A model generated the notes under the pieces. It saw nothing but the letters and a program-made list of their open reading frames with translations. It ran no database searches and was not told where the DNA came from. From positions 13,127,501 through 13,191,500 of the forward strand of contig OZ022256.1 of NCBI GenBank assembly GCA_963978905.1: 64,000 bases of DNA, written 5' to 3'. The DNA comes from Trichostrongylus colubriformis. Taxonomy: Eukaryota; Nematoda; Chromadorea; Rhabditida; Trichostrongylidae. The translations under genes were made by a program, and so were the position numbers. Positions 35,529-47,254 of the stretch are shown piece by piece; position 1 is the first letter of the stretch, and every line of letters starts with the position of its first letter.

Positions 35529-35688
35529 ATGTTGATTGGAGTGTAGAAGAGTGAGAAGGGTTAATTTCGAGCTCGAAAGCTAAAAATCGCAGGCATTACG
35601 GGTAACGCCAGGCTTTTTGACACATTAGTACGATTCTTATTCACTTTTCTGTTTATCGAACTTCGCAAAGATTGTTTCTGTTTCAAGG

Positions 35689-36034
35689 ATGTACGTATGC
35701 ATTTTGCTGGGAGTTCTTTTAATAGCTATCATCAATGCAGTGGATGGATATTACAACGTAAGTAGCAACTCTAAGGTTTACTGAATTAGTTAGCCGACGT
35801 TTTTTGGAAACTTTTCGCTCCATCTCATTTTACTCCCTATGAGAAATTCTTGCACGTTTATGTTTTACATGGAGGAGAGCATTGAAAAGCACTAATAAAC
35901 ACTTTTCGGGATGCGCCATTGTTTTTCGGGACTTTGAAGACACGTATGATTGTAGTAGCTCATTCTCTTCACTGAGGCAGATGTGTGGATACTCATGTAC
36001 CTATCCTGTCTGCGCCTTCGTTCTGGTGCGATAA
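35689..36034 (+). CDS. possible small secreted cysteine-containing peptide (2 exons, 40 aa)
   Basis: Exon 1 (35689-35757) encodes a good signal peptide: MYVCILLGVLLIAIINA then VDGYYN, ending in frame at a consensus GTAAGT donor. A candidate exon 2 (35981-36034) starts after GAGGCAG and reads MCGYSCTYPVCAFVLVR with a stop, phase 0 to phase 0. The mature peptide would be about 20 residues with three cysteines. Exon 1 is well supported; the acceptor is weak for a nematode (TTTTCAG expected), so exon 2 could be elsewhere and the peptide longer. I do not recognise the family. Secreted nematode peptides of this size include antimicrobial and neuropeptide-like types, but no claim is made here. Confidence 0.42.
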
Positions 36035-37429
36035 TCAGTCATACTAAATGCTAATCTCGCCAGAACCTGAGCTAGCAACACTCACAAAACATGAAACACC
36101 TGAGAATGGACGTGGATTTCTGCAGCACGACACTGCCTGGTAAAAGGTATCTGCGACAGATTGCGAGAAAACAAGATAAGGTGAAAGTTTCGACAGTCAG
36201 TCTAAGGTCAGCAGGATGAAACGCATTATCTGGTTTGATTGGTGGTTTGATTGTGCGTGATGTCGTCTAGCAAAAACTCATTCAAACGCTCTTTTCTGAG
36301 TACTGGTTTCTGAGGGTTTCGTTCTTTTTTCTTCAGTAATGAGTAAATCAACTTCATGGCTGGCATTACTGAGAGCAATGATTCTTCAAGTTTGAGATTC
36401 GAGTTGTGCCTCTGAAATCTTAAGGGCATTTGGATGCAACGATTTCATCTGAACTATCACCTACGCCAACCTATGCAGCACCATGTGCTTCTCACCAATC
36501 CAACCTAATGTCAAGTAGCTCATGCCGTCGGAGGGTCCGCTTTTTGAGGATGAGCATGTTTCATGATATAATTTCTGGACTATGCGAGTGGTGATGACTT
36601 CATTTGTCATCACCCCTCTACTGGCGACACCATACACTTGAGTGGGCGGTAGCCAACCTGGCATCTCTATTAGCATTTACCACTATCGAGGACGTCAGGC
36701 AAATTAGGAATCCCAACAATTTGTTGCTACCAATATCGGATTACGAAATATGTCCACTCACTGTACATTTAGCGCTTAGAGGAAGGGTTCATGGGGAGTT
36801 CATGGCAACGATTCCTCTCAAAGTCAATACTGGATACATCACATGAAGCACGAAATAACTGAAAAGCTTCCTTTGCTCCAAAGTAGAAATCGAAATACAA
36901 GGAAGTGCAAATCGTTCAAATTCCCACCGCATTTGCCGACGCAGCATCTGAACACCAGTCAGCGGTCACACCGCAGTTGAATCCGCGCCCAGTGTTCACT
37001 TGCTTCTCACTCACTCGTCTCTGGCCACATGACTGTCGCTTCTTTGTTCCTCGGGCGTCTAAATCCAGTTAGACGCGCCATCTTGTCGGCCGTCACTTTG
37101 GAAAGCTCTGTCACAAATCGATTCCTGTGTATGATTGTGAAAGTTCGCATGCGCCTCTTAGTAAGCAAAAACTGCATAATTATGTGTGTAATGAAAGTTT
37201 TTGAATTTCCATGAACGACTCCTTCGAGTCCTACTGATTATTGGTGATCAGTTAATGATGTTTGATAAATTTATCATATCTCCATGGATGTTTCCTATAT
37301 CCAAAAGTCCGCAGGCGACGGTGGACTACCCTAAAGATTGCGGAATACAGTTGGGGTTGAATGCCATTATTATGGAATAAGTCGCATTTTATTAGATTGT
37401 ACCGAAAGTTTGTATGATTTTTTTTGATC
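36035..37429. other. unassigned stretch
   Basis: Two minus-strand frames (36461-36676 and 36226-36429) with a donor-like GTGAGA and an acceptor-like TTTCAG between them were examined, but they do not join in a shared frame. No other gene signal. Confidence 0.35.
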
Positions 37430-38135
37430 ATCACTTTTTATTATTATTTCTTCCAATAGGCGGCAAGTAGGCAACAAAGTATACACCATTGTTATCGACA
37501 ACACTCTGCCATCACATAGGTAGAACCCAGTTCTGAGAGTCGAAGAAAGTGTGGGAGGAGGGAGTACGATCTACTTATGTGGTGGCTAGCCAGGAACAAT
37601 TGTACAGAATGGGAGAGGTGATAGTCAGAAGGGGCAATGTCTGGAGAGTATGGCGGGTGGGGCAGATGTCCCGTCGAGCCTGTAGCTTAACCTGGATACT
37701 TTTTGCGTCGTGGGAGCGGGCGTCTATGTGAGGGTGGTCGCGGATCTTCTCCAGTACTTTTCTCGAACAGCGATGGTGAGTTGCCGAAGCTGACAGGAGG
37801 ATACGGCAGCGGTGACTGCCTCGCCTTGTACCAACACCTTGTGGAAAAGCATTCAGCGTCCCAGAAGCAGCACAGTGCCGAGCGTGGTTTGTCTTCCATG
37901 TCAATCTCGCCGTTGCTGATGAACCAGCGGCGCACGGTCTCGTTGACATCCCTTGCCCAATGCAGCGTTGATGGAGTCGCAAGCTTCCGTCGCTTCGGTG
38001 CCGCAAGACCTCTCACAGTAGATGTTCTGTGGATATCGACTGCGAGCATTGTAGCTTTCTCTACGGAATCTGGCGGGTCAATATACACTTTGCTGGGAAG
38101 CTTAGAGAACGTTCTATCACATTTGTAAACCACCT
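37430..38135 (-). pseudogene. mariner relic
   Basis: The minus strand encodes a degraded mariner transposase across changing frames. The N-terminal helix-turn-helix region shows ETVRRWFISNGEIDMEDKPR (resembling RRWFERF..GDFDLEDKPR). The C-terminal side has PPYS-type sequence on the frame covering 37575-37690 and a tail near 37430-37500. Paired terminal repeats were not found. It has about half the expected coding length and many lesions. Confidence 0.65.
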
Positions 38136-41100
38136 AGATCTGTTTAAAAGTAAACAAGGGTTATCGATAATTTCGGAAAAATCCTACAAGACTTTCGGTA
38201 CATTCTAATACATGGAGTGCGAGCTACAGGGTATCGTATTGTTTAGATCCCTGAGCGATGGCGGTGTCTTACCTTTTATTTTGGGCGTGATTGCTTTAGA
38301 ACAAAACTAACACGGTTTCCTTAGCTCGCATCACCGTGTCGCACACAACACCCAGCCATGTAACTTTTTTATCCTAATGACACACATGCCCCAATCGGTA
38401 AAAATTACCTAAGCGCACGTGAAACATTCCTCGTTCATCCTGTTGTAAGCTGGGCTGAAAAGAACTTGTCGTGCGTGATGACTTAAAGGCATCGGGAGGG
38501 GTAAGGGAAAAATGAGGACCGTGAATATATGTTCTTTGAAAACAAACCCTCTATCTCAGAAAGAGTAATGCAGAGGGGCGCAAGAGAGGAAAGAGGTTTT
38601 CGCGGTTTGTTTTCTCGGGTTTTCACCGTTTCATTTCGTCCTTTCTCTACTATCACACTTCTGAGCATCCCTGCTTTCATATTACGCAATTTGCCGAATT
38701 TGCCCCTTTCGCTATCTTTAACAATTAGATGGTTACATAGTCGACGCGTGAAAAACGATGACCTACTTTCAAGTGTGCGGACGTTGTTTGTGGGAAATCC
38801 TTATAAATTCACTATGCCTGAGCCTCGCGGCATCTTCACTTGAAGTATTCATGACTTGCTCAACGTACTGACAATCTATATTTAACAATTAAACCAGCAC
38901 GTATTACCATTTACACGTATAAGCTGTAGATTCAGCAAATGCAACGACGGTCACGGTTCGTTAAAAGGATGTTCAAACCCGTTTCTCATGTAGTTCTACC
39001 CGACCTTTTTATGCGCTCGCTGAAGAGAGCCACCACATCGCGTCACACTTGTAACCTAGTTCCTACATGCCGGAGCATTTGGCACTTTTAACCTTCACTT
39101 GTGGGAGCGTCCTCAGAGGCGGTGTTTAGGCAAGTTGTACTAAAGGATCAGCTATGAGAAAAAAAAAACGATTTTGGTAGTCCTGCCTTCTGCAGCAGCA
39201 AGTTCAAGTTTTATCATCGTAAAGTCCTCTCAAAGGCTCGTTGTGGCTGGTGTGAAGAGATAACGAGAACTGACAAAGGAAGGTCGATAGCTCTCCGTAG
39301 CCATTTTTAATGATATGCAAAACGCTTATGTTCCTGAGACGCTGAACGGAAATTTGCCCTCCAAATTTGCGGAGCGACTTTGCGAATGAAGTCATAGAGG
39401 ATTTCTGAATATGACATGTTATCACATAATAAGTACAGGCTCCTGTAGTTTTTTCGCGCAGAGCCATGTTGGGTGCTATCGCAATGAGAGGTGGGGGGGA
39501 GGGGTGGGAGTGAGGGACGTCTTATTAAAATTTGCTCATCTAAGCATTTTGAGGGGATCTTTGAGGCTTTGACCTGCACACTTGCGCTTTGCTTGAACCT
39601 CAATGTAGGAGAGGAGTGGCTCCTGTCTCCCTCATTGCGATGATACCCAAGTCTGTTCTCATGTTCAGAAGGTCAAATTACCCTGAAGACAGCTGTTTGG
39701 CTGAACTGAAATCTCCACAATCTTGTGGGACGATCCCCTGATAAAGTAAGACGACCATAGTGTGCGTGGTATTTCTTTGCATTTCCTACAAGCGGGAGAT
39801 AATCGGAGCATACCTAACACAGGTATTTAATGCAGTAAACGAGTGTAGCAGTCGCCAAAGAAGAGAAGTTTTTGGCAAGGATCATCAACTTCTCCTTGGT
39901 TGAATGTGTTGCCATCCAATTACCAGGGAATCCTTACGAATTCCAGTCAAAATCTTGATTAGGCTAGAAACTTGTTTCCAGGGGTAATTCGACCTCCTGA
40001 ACGTGAAAACAGCACTGACTCGTTCCGCAAATGTGGGGACGAGCGCTCATCTTCACATTTGCGGAGCGACTTTTCGAACAAATTATGATAGTTTTTCTGA
40101 GTGAGCAATACTACATATTATAGCAGGGAGCAGGTATGGGAGCAGCGCCTCAAAACACATGCAGTGATGTGTATCTGATTAAGAATGGCCAGGCTGACCT
40201 AGCGACCTTGTCTTTCGGGAAAACGTTTTCTCTAAATAAACACTCGAGCGAAGGAGACGAACTGTGGTAAACCTCGCATTCAAAAAACGCGACATGGTCT
40301 TTATTTCACTGCGCTGTCACTTACGTCTGCGAGGCCAAAGACGACTTTTACGGCCGGGTGGCTTAGCCTCTGAACCTTTCCACGACTTTGACATTCCATA
40401 ATTGTCCCACATCGGCCAAGATTACCTCCAATGGTGTCTGTATACTTCCCGACTAGATATATCCAGACACATTGAGACGAACATGCTGTCATCGGGCAAC
40501 CTCAGGGTACATACGCATTTCTTATCTCCATTGTGGATTTGTCCAACCATAGGGAGACCTTGATGCTTCGTTGACCACGCCACACCACCCTTTGCTCTCA
40601 CAGGCCTGGTCACGATCCCTAAGCCCATACAATCGTAAGGCAGAGAGCGATCAAGCTCGTGGTCTCCAAGCTATTGCCCAGCGACAGGCACCCATTTTTC
40701 ATAAAAAAAAGGTGGGTGCCAAGCGTGCTTTTTGGATTCATCTGACTGGAGGTGTCTCAGGCACTTGACAATGAATCCTTGAAAGTCACGTCACATTATG
40801 AAAATAAGCTGTTTTGGAGCGAACACCTCTAACACGTGGTCCTATACCCATGGTAAAGCATTGCTTGGGGGAACCTTGGGGGATCTTATTTGAGACCGGC
40901 TAGGAAGGACGGGGGGATGGTAGCATTCCAGTGGATGCCAGTAGAGGAATTTTCAAGTGGCTATTGTATTTCAATGTGGAAAAGATTCAATTTCAATTCA
41001 ATTTTCAAAGGTTCAAAGTTCAATGTACGACCTTCGTGTGTGTCAATCCCTATCATATCAGTCATCAGTACTAACTCAAAGGAATCGTCCACGAGAATTC

Positions 41101-41416
41101 CACGATTCTTCTGCATTTTCAGGATTTTCTGCCTAATGTTGATTTGCTTCCCACTCTGACCGCGTGATCGTCCTTTGCTCCTAGAGCCACTGTGGCCTCG
41201 GACGCCCCGCCCCGCCCCGTTGACCGTTACTTTGGGGAGCTGTGTCCCAGCCGGATTCTTGTTTTTTGCGTGCAACTTTGCATCCGACCCAAGATATTCA
41301 TCAAAAATAAATGATGGCGAAAGGACTTAAATTTCCGTGGACTATTCCTTCAAAGATCGCATTTTTTAAAACGCTAACTCTACGAAAACTGGACTCTGTC
41401 TGTACTCTAGTAGTAT
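38136..41416. other. unassigned stretch with a local duplicated segment
   Basis: No gene supported over 3.3 kb. A segment near 39365-39450 (TGCGGAGCGACTTTGCGAA...) recurs, diverged, at 40057-40140. At 41160-41300 a repeat edge with AGCCGGATTCTTGTTTTTTG is shared with 58340-58400. Confidence 0.4.
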
Positions 41417-41424
41417 TATATAAC
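41417..41424 (+). promoter_or_regulatory. TATA box of the gene at 41531
   Basis: TATATAAC lies 107 bases before the ATG, a distance like that in both collagen genes. Confidence 0.45.
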
Positions 41425-41530
41425 TCGTGGTCTCTGATTGTCAGTTATAATCAGTCGGTTGCAATCCGAATCTAATCTATAGAAAAAGTGAGTACTGCAT
41501 AAGTATTCATAAGCATTTTGAGCGGAAGTT

Positions 41531-42175
41531 ATGAGTGAGACTGTTGTAGCTATGAGTCCTGAAATTTCTTGTTTCCAGTTTTATTTCCACGTCCATGATA
41601 AATCCTGTGAAGCCGCTAAATTCACAGGGAATTCATTCTATGTTCGATATATCTATGGTATTATCTATTACGATACGAACACCAGATTAGTAGCCGAAAA
41701 AAAATACGTCTACAATTATGATGACGGGTTGGGTGGCTCAGTGAGTATTCATTATAATGGATCCATGGAAAACAAGGGTTTTGGAATGTATATCATGCTT
41801 CAACGTAATGGAGAAGAAAGAAGAAGCGAGAATCCTCCATCAAACTTCGTAATTAGAAGAGATACAACAGATGAGAAAACGCCAATGCCCGGCACGGGAA
41901 ATGACTTCATGAGCTTGTGGAATGGAGGACCGCTGATGTTGATCGCCCATATCAATGATATGAAGGAAGACGGTACAAAGAAATTATTGAGGCAAGTTTC
42001 TAGGTTCTCACTGAAACACATATATTACGAAAAGTAATGTTTCAGGGAGTCCAAACCTCAAAAATGCGCAGAAACAGACAAATGGTTCGCAAATGAGGGT
42101 TTTTATAAGCTTGAAGATGACGGAAGTTGGATACCAGTTTACTATGACCCATGGGAAACTGATTTTTATTACTAA
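41531..42175 (+). CDS. unknown protein, 2 exons joined by a GC-AG intron (196 aa)
   Basis: Exon 1 is 41531-41991 and exon 2 is 42046-42175. The intron (41992-42045, 54 bp) begins GCAAGT and ends TTTCAG. Splicing at AG^GCAAGT keeps an open frame into exon 2 (ESKPQKCAETDKWF ... DPWETDFYY, stop at 42173-42175); the nearby GT at 41996 would lead to an early stop. The product is acidic and Tyr-rich (for example VRYIYGIIYYD, NYDDGLGGSVSIHYN), has no signal peptide at this start and no membrane segment. Codon usage and length make it convincingly coding. The family is not recognised. The alternative start Met 8 residues in (41561 in the sequence) is equally possible. A donor/acceptor pair at 41490/41578 could mark a 5' UTR intron. 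Confidence 0.7.
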
Positions 42176-43490
42176 TTAAACAATGGTTTATGTCCCTGTG
42201 CACCGACATGAATGATTTTTGGCACAGTTAGCAAACTTTTCTTGAGTTAACAGATACCAAAAACAGACGTATACATGCAGTGATCATACTTTCATCAGTT
42301 TTGGACAAGTTGGCAATGCGGTGCATGCGAGGACGGAGCGCCTCACGAAGCCGCGTTCAAGCGGCTACCATGTCCAGCGCCTGAAATGAGAGGCAGGAAT
42401 AATCAGTCGCTTGAAGACCCAGTTACATACATCATTCCTAGCTCGCACGTTTTGCACCGTACTGTCTTAACGATACACAATCTGTCCTATACAGACCCAG
42501 TGAATGTTATCTCTTTGTGATATATTTTAGTGCTATTTATGATATCTCAGCTATGATTGCAATTCATTGCAAATCCACAAAACAATTGGGGATGTGAAAC
42601 TAAGCTGAAAATGATAACAAACAGGCGCACCCTTGAACAAAATCGGCCTTATCAAAAGGTTTTTCCACAGTGAGTTTGAAATCTCGCAATCATTGAGTTA
42701 AGCTATGCCCTATAGTAGTCACAGAAGTGTCCGTAACACTTGACGAAGGAAAACTTCCAGCTAAAATGCCTAAGTCTTTGCTAAAAAGACGATTTCAATT
42801 CTTTCTACTATTGCGAGTTTCAAAGTTAGCACTTTCAAAGACAATTGGTAAAGTGATATGAGTGATCAGTAAGTTGAAATATGTTAACTTCGAACAAAAA
42901 TTTCGGGACCCAAGCAGAAGAAGGGTCACGTTGCGTTTTGTCATGTCATTCGAAGTAGCATGACACGACCCTAAGCTCGCAGAGCTCTCATTGCAGCGTC
43001 ATATGCTGCGTAGAATAATTGCATCACACTACAGAACCATGTACAATCTCCGACCGATAAGTCAATTAAGAAGTACGGTGGAAAGCGCGCAGCAGGTAAA
43101 ATCACTAAATTCAAGTAGACCCCTTTTCCTGTTTTTGACCATTGCACATGTACTACTTAAAGACAGCATTAGGGATAATATGGTTAATGGAAAATTCCTA
43201 AAAGAAGTCATCACATAGAAACTATGGGCTTGAGAACATTACACATGGCTAAATCCTCGTCAAAAAGCGCGCCCCCGAGCTGTAGTGACGACGGAGAGGA
43301 GCGGATAAGACCTGATGCCTTTGATAAGTTCATGCCGCCTCCTAGGGTCGACTTTACCAAAGAATGACTGAGGTGTAGAGTAATAAGCGCAAGAGCAAAG
43401 TGATACTTATCGCATCGTATTGAAGCCGTATCGATCGGAATGACGTGGTGCTTGCCATGTCATGAAAACGTCTATCGGTCAGGAATTGAG
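42176..43490. other. unassigned stretch
   Basis: A frame at 42985-43092 (RHMLRRIIASHYRTMYN...) lies between an acceptor-like TTGCAG and a donor-like GTAAAA, but no partner exons were found. Nothing else was supported. Confidence 0.35.
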
Positions 43491-43494
43491 TTCA

Positions 43495-43740
43495 TACTCT
43501 TGGAATTTGCGTTTTTGCGTTTTCGTGGAAAGAAGAATAGATACATATCGATTGGGAAAACTGCGTTTTTGCGTTCTTGTGGAAATGATAAATTGTGGAA
43601 ATGCGGATAAAACATTAGATACGTGTCGATTTCTACTACGGAGAGACGAGAAAATTAGAAAAAGGAAAGTGTGGAATTGTAGAATTTGGGTTTTTGTGGA
43701 AATGCGGAATCGTGAAATTTGCGTTTTTGTGGAGCAGTAC
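43495..43740 (+). repeat. degenerate minisatellite
   Basis: The words TTGCGTTTTTGCGTT, GTGGAAATG and ACATATCGAT recur at irregular spacing. The forward translation repeats RFCVFVE, RFCVLVE and ICVFVE, an effect of the DNA repeat. The same words appear more weakly at 30670-30780. It is not considered a gene. Confidence 0.6.
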
Positions 43741-43850
43741 TAACCCTCCGTGTAGCAGTACTACGCCGAATACTTTCCCTGGCAAGGACAGCAGCGTAAC
43801 CCCCCTCCAGTTTCCACATTCTGAGGGTCTTCTTCCGTACTCCAGCAGTG

Positions 43851-44560
43851 TTAAAAAGAGTTGTTGGCCTCTCGGCCAGGCCTGCCTCCTGCTCTCAACA
43901 GTTCCGCAGAAATTTTATCCATCCCTAGAGCTTTCCTGTTCTTGAGGCATTTGACTGCATGCATAGTTTCACCAACCGTCACTGAACCGATATAGACATT
44001 CATCTCTTCCATCATGTCAGTGTCAGCTTTTTCAAAACAGTAGGTTTCCACTGGACTCGGTTGGTTTAGGACGTCGTGGAGATGTTCGAGCCATCTTTCA
44101 TTTTTTTCGTCATCGCTCAGGAGTAATCTACCGTTCCTGTCTTTGATGGGCACATTCGAGTTGCTCGATCTTCCTGTGAGCTGATTTACAATACGAAACA
44201 GGGTCATTGCGTCCCCACGATCTGTAGCTCGTTGAACCTCGCTCTTTTTGTGAAAGCCATTCTTTCTTGTCGCGATAACATGACTTTTTGACTATATGGT
44301 CTAGCTCACTGTATTTACGATTCGCTTTGTTCAATTCTTCGACCATTTTGGCTTGTTCTTTAAAAGCTTCATGCATCTCTTCTCGTCCATTTTTGCCATG
44401 TCCCATCCTGGATCCATTATTTTCTCCGGATACCCCGTCTTCGACTATTTCCTCAGAGCACGCACGAATAGTTTCTCTGAGGTCTATCCATTCCTCATCG
44501 AGACTTCCCAGATCGTTCAGAAGGCTGAATCGATTTTGTAGCTCCAACTCAAACGCAGCG
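43851..44560 (-). pseudogene. non-LTR retrotransposon fragment: linker and start of reverse transcriptase
   Basis: Two overlapping minus frames cover a LINE ORF2 segment. 44128-44547 is the endonuclease-RT linker (LQNRFSLLNDLG, DEEWIDLRETI, then KKEWLSQKE). 43851-44207 has NVPIKDRNGRLLLSDDE, ERWLEHLHDVLN and HAVKCLKNRKALGMDKISAE, the N-terminal RT blocks (compare KLKNGKAPGPDGI). A frameshift near 44150-44200 separates them, and the RT catalytic core (YADD) is absent because the fragment ends near 43851 next to the minisatellite. It is a dead, truncated copy; the clade is not certain. Confidence 0.75.
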
Positions 44561-44604
44561 ATGAGCGCCGTCTCTCAGTTTCTCTACAGCGAATGCCCGA
44601 ACCG

Positions 44605-44965
44605 TGGCAAGAGACAAATGGACAAACAGATAAATAGATAAAGACGGACAAACAGACAAACAGAGGACAGACAAACAAACAGACAGACAGACAGACAAAC
44701 AGACAAAGAGAAAACAAAGAGACAGACAAGAGAGAAAAACAGGCAAACAGACAAACAGACAAACAGACAAACAGACAAACAGACAAACAGACAAACAGAC
44801 GAACGGACAAACACACAAACAGGCAGGCAGGCAGGCAGACAGACAAACGGACAAAGAGACAAACAGGCAAACGGAAAACCAGACAAAGAGAAAAACAGAC
44901 AGCAGAAAACAGATGCACAGACAGGCAGATCGACGGATCGACAAACAATTGGACAACTAGACCGA
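44605..44965. repeat. microsatellite of ACAAACAG and ACAGACAG units
   Basis: About 360 bp of tetra- and octanucleotide units (ACAAACAG, GACAGACA, GGCAGGCA). The long minus ORFs here (LSVCLFVC-type) are products of the repeat and not genes. It directly adjoins the LINE fragment. Confidence 0.92.
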
Positions 44966-46307
44966 CACACAGATGGCAGAAAGATGAACACAATTGGCGG
45001 AAACTCCATAAGCATGCAGCTGAATACACAGGTTAAGTAAGACCAGATATACAGTAGCGGTCAAAAGCATATGCGGTTTTGGATTCGAACCATAACTTTA
45101 GTCGACGTTTACATTTATTATTCCATATTCTGTGTTCTGAAGGCAATTGGTACTCGATGAAGCAAACCATATCAGCAGAGTGGGATGCAGGGTGAAGAGT
45201 GAAGGTTTATTTGACGAAAAGCCCTGGAATGACCAGCCCCTTGCCTCTGTGCTACAAAGTGCTATCATGATTCCAAATTACGTGTGACAAATTCCTAGCC
45301 TTATTCCGTGTCACTTCTTGCACACCTGCTCGTTTCGATGAGTTATAAGCTTTCTATTTCGAACTGAGCTTTTTAGAAGGTTTTGTCAATTTCAGAGCCT
45401 TCAGTTTCGAATAAATTTTCAAACATTACTATTTCAGCTGGTAGCAAGTGATTTGACGGCTGACGAAAACCTGTGACGGCTCAAGTACGAACAGCGTTGG
45501 AGGCATTACATTGTATGGCAGACAATGTGAAATATTTTTCAAAAACAATACAGAAACTGGGGAGGAAGCGTTGTTTGAAACTAAGCTAGTTACAGTCAAC
45601 GCTTGCAGCTAGACCACTTAATCCACTCAAAAAACAATCGGCTGAAACACAGCACCTTGGACACTCTATATACTCCATACTCCCAAACCAATGGGGTGTG
45701 ATATCCATATACGAATATTGAACGCAGACTCACTGCTCTTCCTAGTATGCTCCTTGTAATAAATATTATATTACGAGTTCAGTGAAGTAACGCTCTGATC
45801 AGGATTTGGGTAAGCATTTATTTCGTACACTATGGTCTCATACATCAGAAATCAAGGTGGGTCTGACAAGTTTCGAGTGATCCGACGTCCGAAAGGGCGC
45901 ATATCCAAAGCAGTCAACCGGAAATTGGAGCTCTGTCCTTCCTCTGCGTGCTGAGGCAGTTTTTCTCACTTTCTTGCTCTTGCACCTCAACCTCCGTATT
46001 CAACGCAAAACGACTACCGTTTTAAGGTAGCACGAGCGCAGAACACAGCTACGTTCAATGCGTGCCGTATCACGGTATCAGTATCACGGCGTGTAGGTCA
46101 GGTCGTATTGGAATGAAGACTTACGTCAGGGTTTCGTGATGAGGCGTGCTCCGAGATGTTTCCAAGCGCAATGGTTGCCCTCTTCGAGAATGGCTCTAAT
46201 TGCGTAGGAAGGGAGGCACCCGTATCCACGCCTATTTTTATTCATTTCGTCGCTATACTGAGCTTCTTTCCAATTGATTTCATCTCAATGGACAGAATTT
46301 TGTTCAT
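44966..46307. other. unassigned stretch
   Basis: At 45052 the sequence CAGTAGCGGTCAAAAGCATA looks like a Tc1-type terminus, but no partner end was found. No gene called. Confidence 0.35.
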
Positions 46308-46617
46308 TTAGTTGCGAGTAAATGTTTTCAGTTCACCCATGGTTGATGGTATCGTTCGTAGGCATTCACTCCATTTTCTGTGCTCCGCGTCATTCTCGTT
46401 CCCTACATGCATCATTTGGCTCGCCCGTACTGCATGCTTATAAGTCGTATTATAGCATAAATAATATATGTTGCATTGCATCAAATTGAAACTCACTGCT
46501 CTTCGGGCGTTTGCATGGATCGGTCTTGGAGAAAGGAGTTTGGCGATGAACGGAGCATTTCCGCCGTAATAGGACAAGTAGATAAATTCGCTCACCTCGT
46601 GGCTCCTTCTACATCGG
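46308..46617 (-). CDS. candidate terminal exon(s) of an unknown minus-strand gene
   Basis: After a good acceptor (CTTTTGCTCCAG) at 46618, an open frame runs RSHEVSEFIYLSYYGG, NAPFIAKLLSPRPIHANARR and ends at 46308 after KWSECLRTIPSTMGELKTF. A GTGAGT at 46496 offers a donor, and an acceptor near 46427-46435 could remove a 60-70 bp intron while keeping the frame. Otherwise the block is one exon. Amino-acid composition is protein-like. No family was recognised and upstream exons were not found with certainty. It may be the 3' end of the gene whose exons lie at 47255-51050. Confidence 0.4.
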
Positions 46618-46875
46618 CTGGAGCAAAAGTTTATCTACCTTTCTAATATCCTCGTGTTGAAATACAAGTGAGGATGATAAATAGCACATAAAGCAGGTAA
46701 GGAGGATACATAGTACAGGAAACGAAATAAATGCATGAAATGCAATGGAATAAATAACCATCAGCTCAGGGTGAAACAAAAACATCAAATTGAGCTGAAT
46801 TCAACTACATTTTGCCCACTGGAATGAAATCATTTTGGAAACAAGCTCAATATATGGATAAAATTGATAAAGATA

Positions 46876-46994
46876 CGGGTGCAGCCCTTCTCACGCGTTT
46901 ACACGCATTTTGCACCGAAAGCAGGAAATTCGCGCGCAAGCGCGCTCGTCGTAATGCGAGGCGCGAAATCCTGACGTAAGGGGCACACCCGTAC
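46876..46994. repeat. small MITE-like inverted repeat
   Basis: TACGGGTGCAGCCCTTCTC at the left pairs imperfectly with the complement of AAGGGGCACACCCGTA at the right. The core CAGGAAATTCGCGCGCAAG folds on GCGAGGCGCGAAATCCTG. About 119 bp. Confidence 0.6.
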
Positions 46995-47254
46995 AGCTGA
47001 AGCTAGTGGCGGCCACGGCTTGCGCGCGCCCAATTTGCAGAAAGTAGCGACACACTTGCTGCATGCGATAAGGCGGTGATGCTGTTACCTATTCCTAATG
47101 TTCTGCCCCAATTCCAGATCGTTCCTCCTAGACAACGACAGTCAACCTGACTTTGCGCTTTATTTATGCTTTCGGGTATATCGCGTGTGACTACCACCGG
47201 CGCCACTTACAGGGCGGTAGGCGCTTGCACACTTTTACTTCCGTGTTAGGCAGT

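Noticed and set aside
36226..36676. Two-exon minus-strand gene
   Set aside because: The donor GTGAGA leaves phase 1, while the open frame after TTTCAG needs phase 0; the in-phase product stops after eight codons.
41490..41578. Upstream coding exon for the gene at 41531 joined by GTGAGT and TTTCCAG
   Set aside because: The upstream frame in the required phase meets a stop four codons before the donor; at most this is a 5' UTR intron.
42985..43092. Single internal exon between TTGCAG and GTAAAA
   Set aside because: No partner exons in phase and a weak donor.
44517..45029. Long minus-strand ORFs rich in Leu, Cys, Val and Ser, open in three frames
   Set aside because: They are translations of the ACAAACAG microsatellite, which is open in all frames of one strand.
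45052..45080. Tc1 element starting CAGTAGCGGTCAAAAGCATA
   Set aside because: The terminus looks right, but no complementary end or transposase was found in the window.
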